From contig OX328109.1 of assembly GCA_946811185.2 (NCBI GenBank), positions 6,138,001 through 6,202,000 on the forward strand: a stretch of DNA of 64,000 nt, given 5' to 3'. Shown here piece after piece: positions 63,087 through 64,000 of the stretch. The translations under genes and the position numbers were made by a program. How positions within the stretch are numbered: position 1 is the first letter of the stretch; each line of letters begins with the position of its first letter. The notes beneath the pieces were generated by a model. It worked only from the letters and a program-made list of their open reading frames with translations. It was not told the DNA's origin and made no database searches. The stretch is from Hippopus hippopus. Lineage: Eukaryota > Mollusca > Bivalvia > Cardiida > Cardiidae.

Positions 63087-63300
63087 ACTCTTTACCAAAT
63101 GAAAAAATGTTAGACCAAATTGATAGAATTTGCAGACAACATATAAAAGTAAGTTGAAACATGGGTAATTGTCTGTCAAAAAGTCAAAAACCTTGTGGGA
63201 AAATGAGAAAATATCAGCATTTTCCTTTTTTCCAACAAGGTTTTCAAAGGCTAATTCCTCAGGGTCATTCAGACCAGGGATTGGTTGGTAAAGGGTTGAT
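63087..63300 (+). mobile_element. MITE-A with a shortened hairpin
   Basis: ACTCTTTACCAAATGAAAAA to GGTTGGTAAAGGGTTGA. The centre is reduced to GAAAATATCAGCATTTTCC. Confidence 0.72.
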
Positions 63301-63461
63301 AACAAGTCATTTCTAGAATAGCCAAAATTTAATGATTTGTTCATTATTCCTTTCTGTTATAGGACGCTAAAAGCAGATTATCAGTACTTACAGGTGCTTG
63401 TATAGCACAATATCATTTTTCACCGCTTGGAAACACTGCTTGAAAACTTTGCTTGTGCAAT

Positions 63462-63711
63462 ATATATATGACCCATGCTCTAGGAAAAGGGTATTTAATA
63501 CATCTCCATAATGTATTATACCAAGCCAATCAACACATAATTATGGATCGATAAAATTCCATTTTGTCAAACAACTGACTGAACCAGGGGGTAGATGTAG
63601 AAAATTTACCCATGGTGAAAAGTTACGACAAAGATCAGCCAGCGCAGGATGACATGGGTTGATAATTTTTGCAGATGCATTAAACCCCCTTTTCCCAGAG
63701 CTTGGGTCACA
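63462..63711 (-). mobile_element. MITE-B copy
   Basis: ATATGACCCATGCTCTAGGA at the left and CCCCTTTTCCCAGAGCTTGG at the right; internal GATCAGCCAGCGCAGGATGAC. Confidence 0.75.
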
Positions 63712-63754
63712 AGTAGAATTTGCTGTTTTCAAGCTGTGAAAAATTACAATAAGC

Positions 63755-63964
63755 ATCATTTTCCCACAACGTTTTCTACTGTATCAGAGACCAGCTCAAT
63801 AATTTGAGTTACATTCAAAATTTTCGTCTGCAAATGCCTTCAATCTGGTCATGTCTAAAGTTTTATTGTGTAGTAAAAGAGTTAGTGTTTCATTTTGAAC
63901 GTTTTCCCAAACGCTTTCCATTTGAACAAGTCTAAAACTTTTATCATGAGGTAAAGATTTAACC
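63755..63964 (-). repeat. Two MITE-A right-end fragments
   Basis: 63755-63886 (TTTTCCCACAACGTTTTCTA to GTAAAAGAGTTA) and 63900-63964 (TTTCCATTTGAACAAGTCTA to GGTAAAGATTTAA). Confidence 0.6.
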
Positions 63965-64000
63965 TACATTTTACCAATGCCAAATTAAGCCTTTTATGTT

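Overview
The window is animal nuclear DNA, most probably from a mollusc and perhaps a bivalve. It is AT-rich, carries one gene split into small exons with GT-AG introns, and is packed with tRNA-derived SINEs with (ATTG)n tails, foldback MITEs, and Helentron/pearl-like repeats that begin ACAAGAG and contain tandem units of about 160 bp. The lineage call is inference from repeat style and gene structure.

Gene content. The only protein gene I can support is the 3' part of merlin (NF2 orthologue), on the minus strand. Eleven exons, 62847 down to 50005, join in frame without a break. They encode about 405 residues: the end of FERM lobe F2, lobe F3, the alpha-helical coiled coil and the C-terminal domain with stop codon. 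The upstream exons (F1 and most of F2) lie beyond the right edge. Exon lengths 76, 135, 75, 114 and 123 nt match human NF2 exons 7-11 as I recall them. The next two (132+86) add up to human exon 12 (218), split by one extra intron.

Repeat content. From 1 to 50 kb I see no convincing gene, only layered repeats; a repeat-poor stretch at about 40-41 kb may be a promoter. The dominant repeat (MITE-A here) is about 230 bp, present in roughly 80 whole or partial copies. It is flanked by TTAA, has short inverted ends (CYCTTTACCA...TGGTAAAGRG), and has a central near-perfect hairpin of about 60 bp. Several copies sit exactly in a TTAA of another repeat, duplicating it, which points to a piggyBac-type target preference. 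A second MITE (MITE-B, ends GAGCCATGCTCTG), a short hairpin repeat (J), several SINE families (A-E), Helentron-like families (H1, H2, H3, L) and foldback elements fill most of the rest. Nested insertions give a relative chronology.

Most notable items. (1) A 457-bp LTR retrotransposon in miniature (TRIM) at 50260-50716, in the 3' flank of merlin: two LTRs, a perfect 18-nt tRNA-Pro-type primer binding site, a polypurine tract and no coding sequence. Its 5' LTR carries consensus RNA polymerase III A and B boxes. (2) The self-nesting TTAA-hairpin MITE. (3) A threonine in a changed context at the merlin phospho-switch position (human Ser518). (4) A repeat terminus forming the polypyrimidine tract of a merlin exon.

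Many repeat edges are accurate only to about 5-20 bp because they were read by eye.
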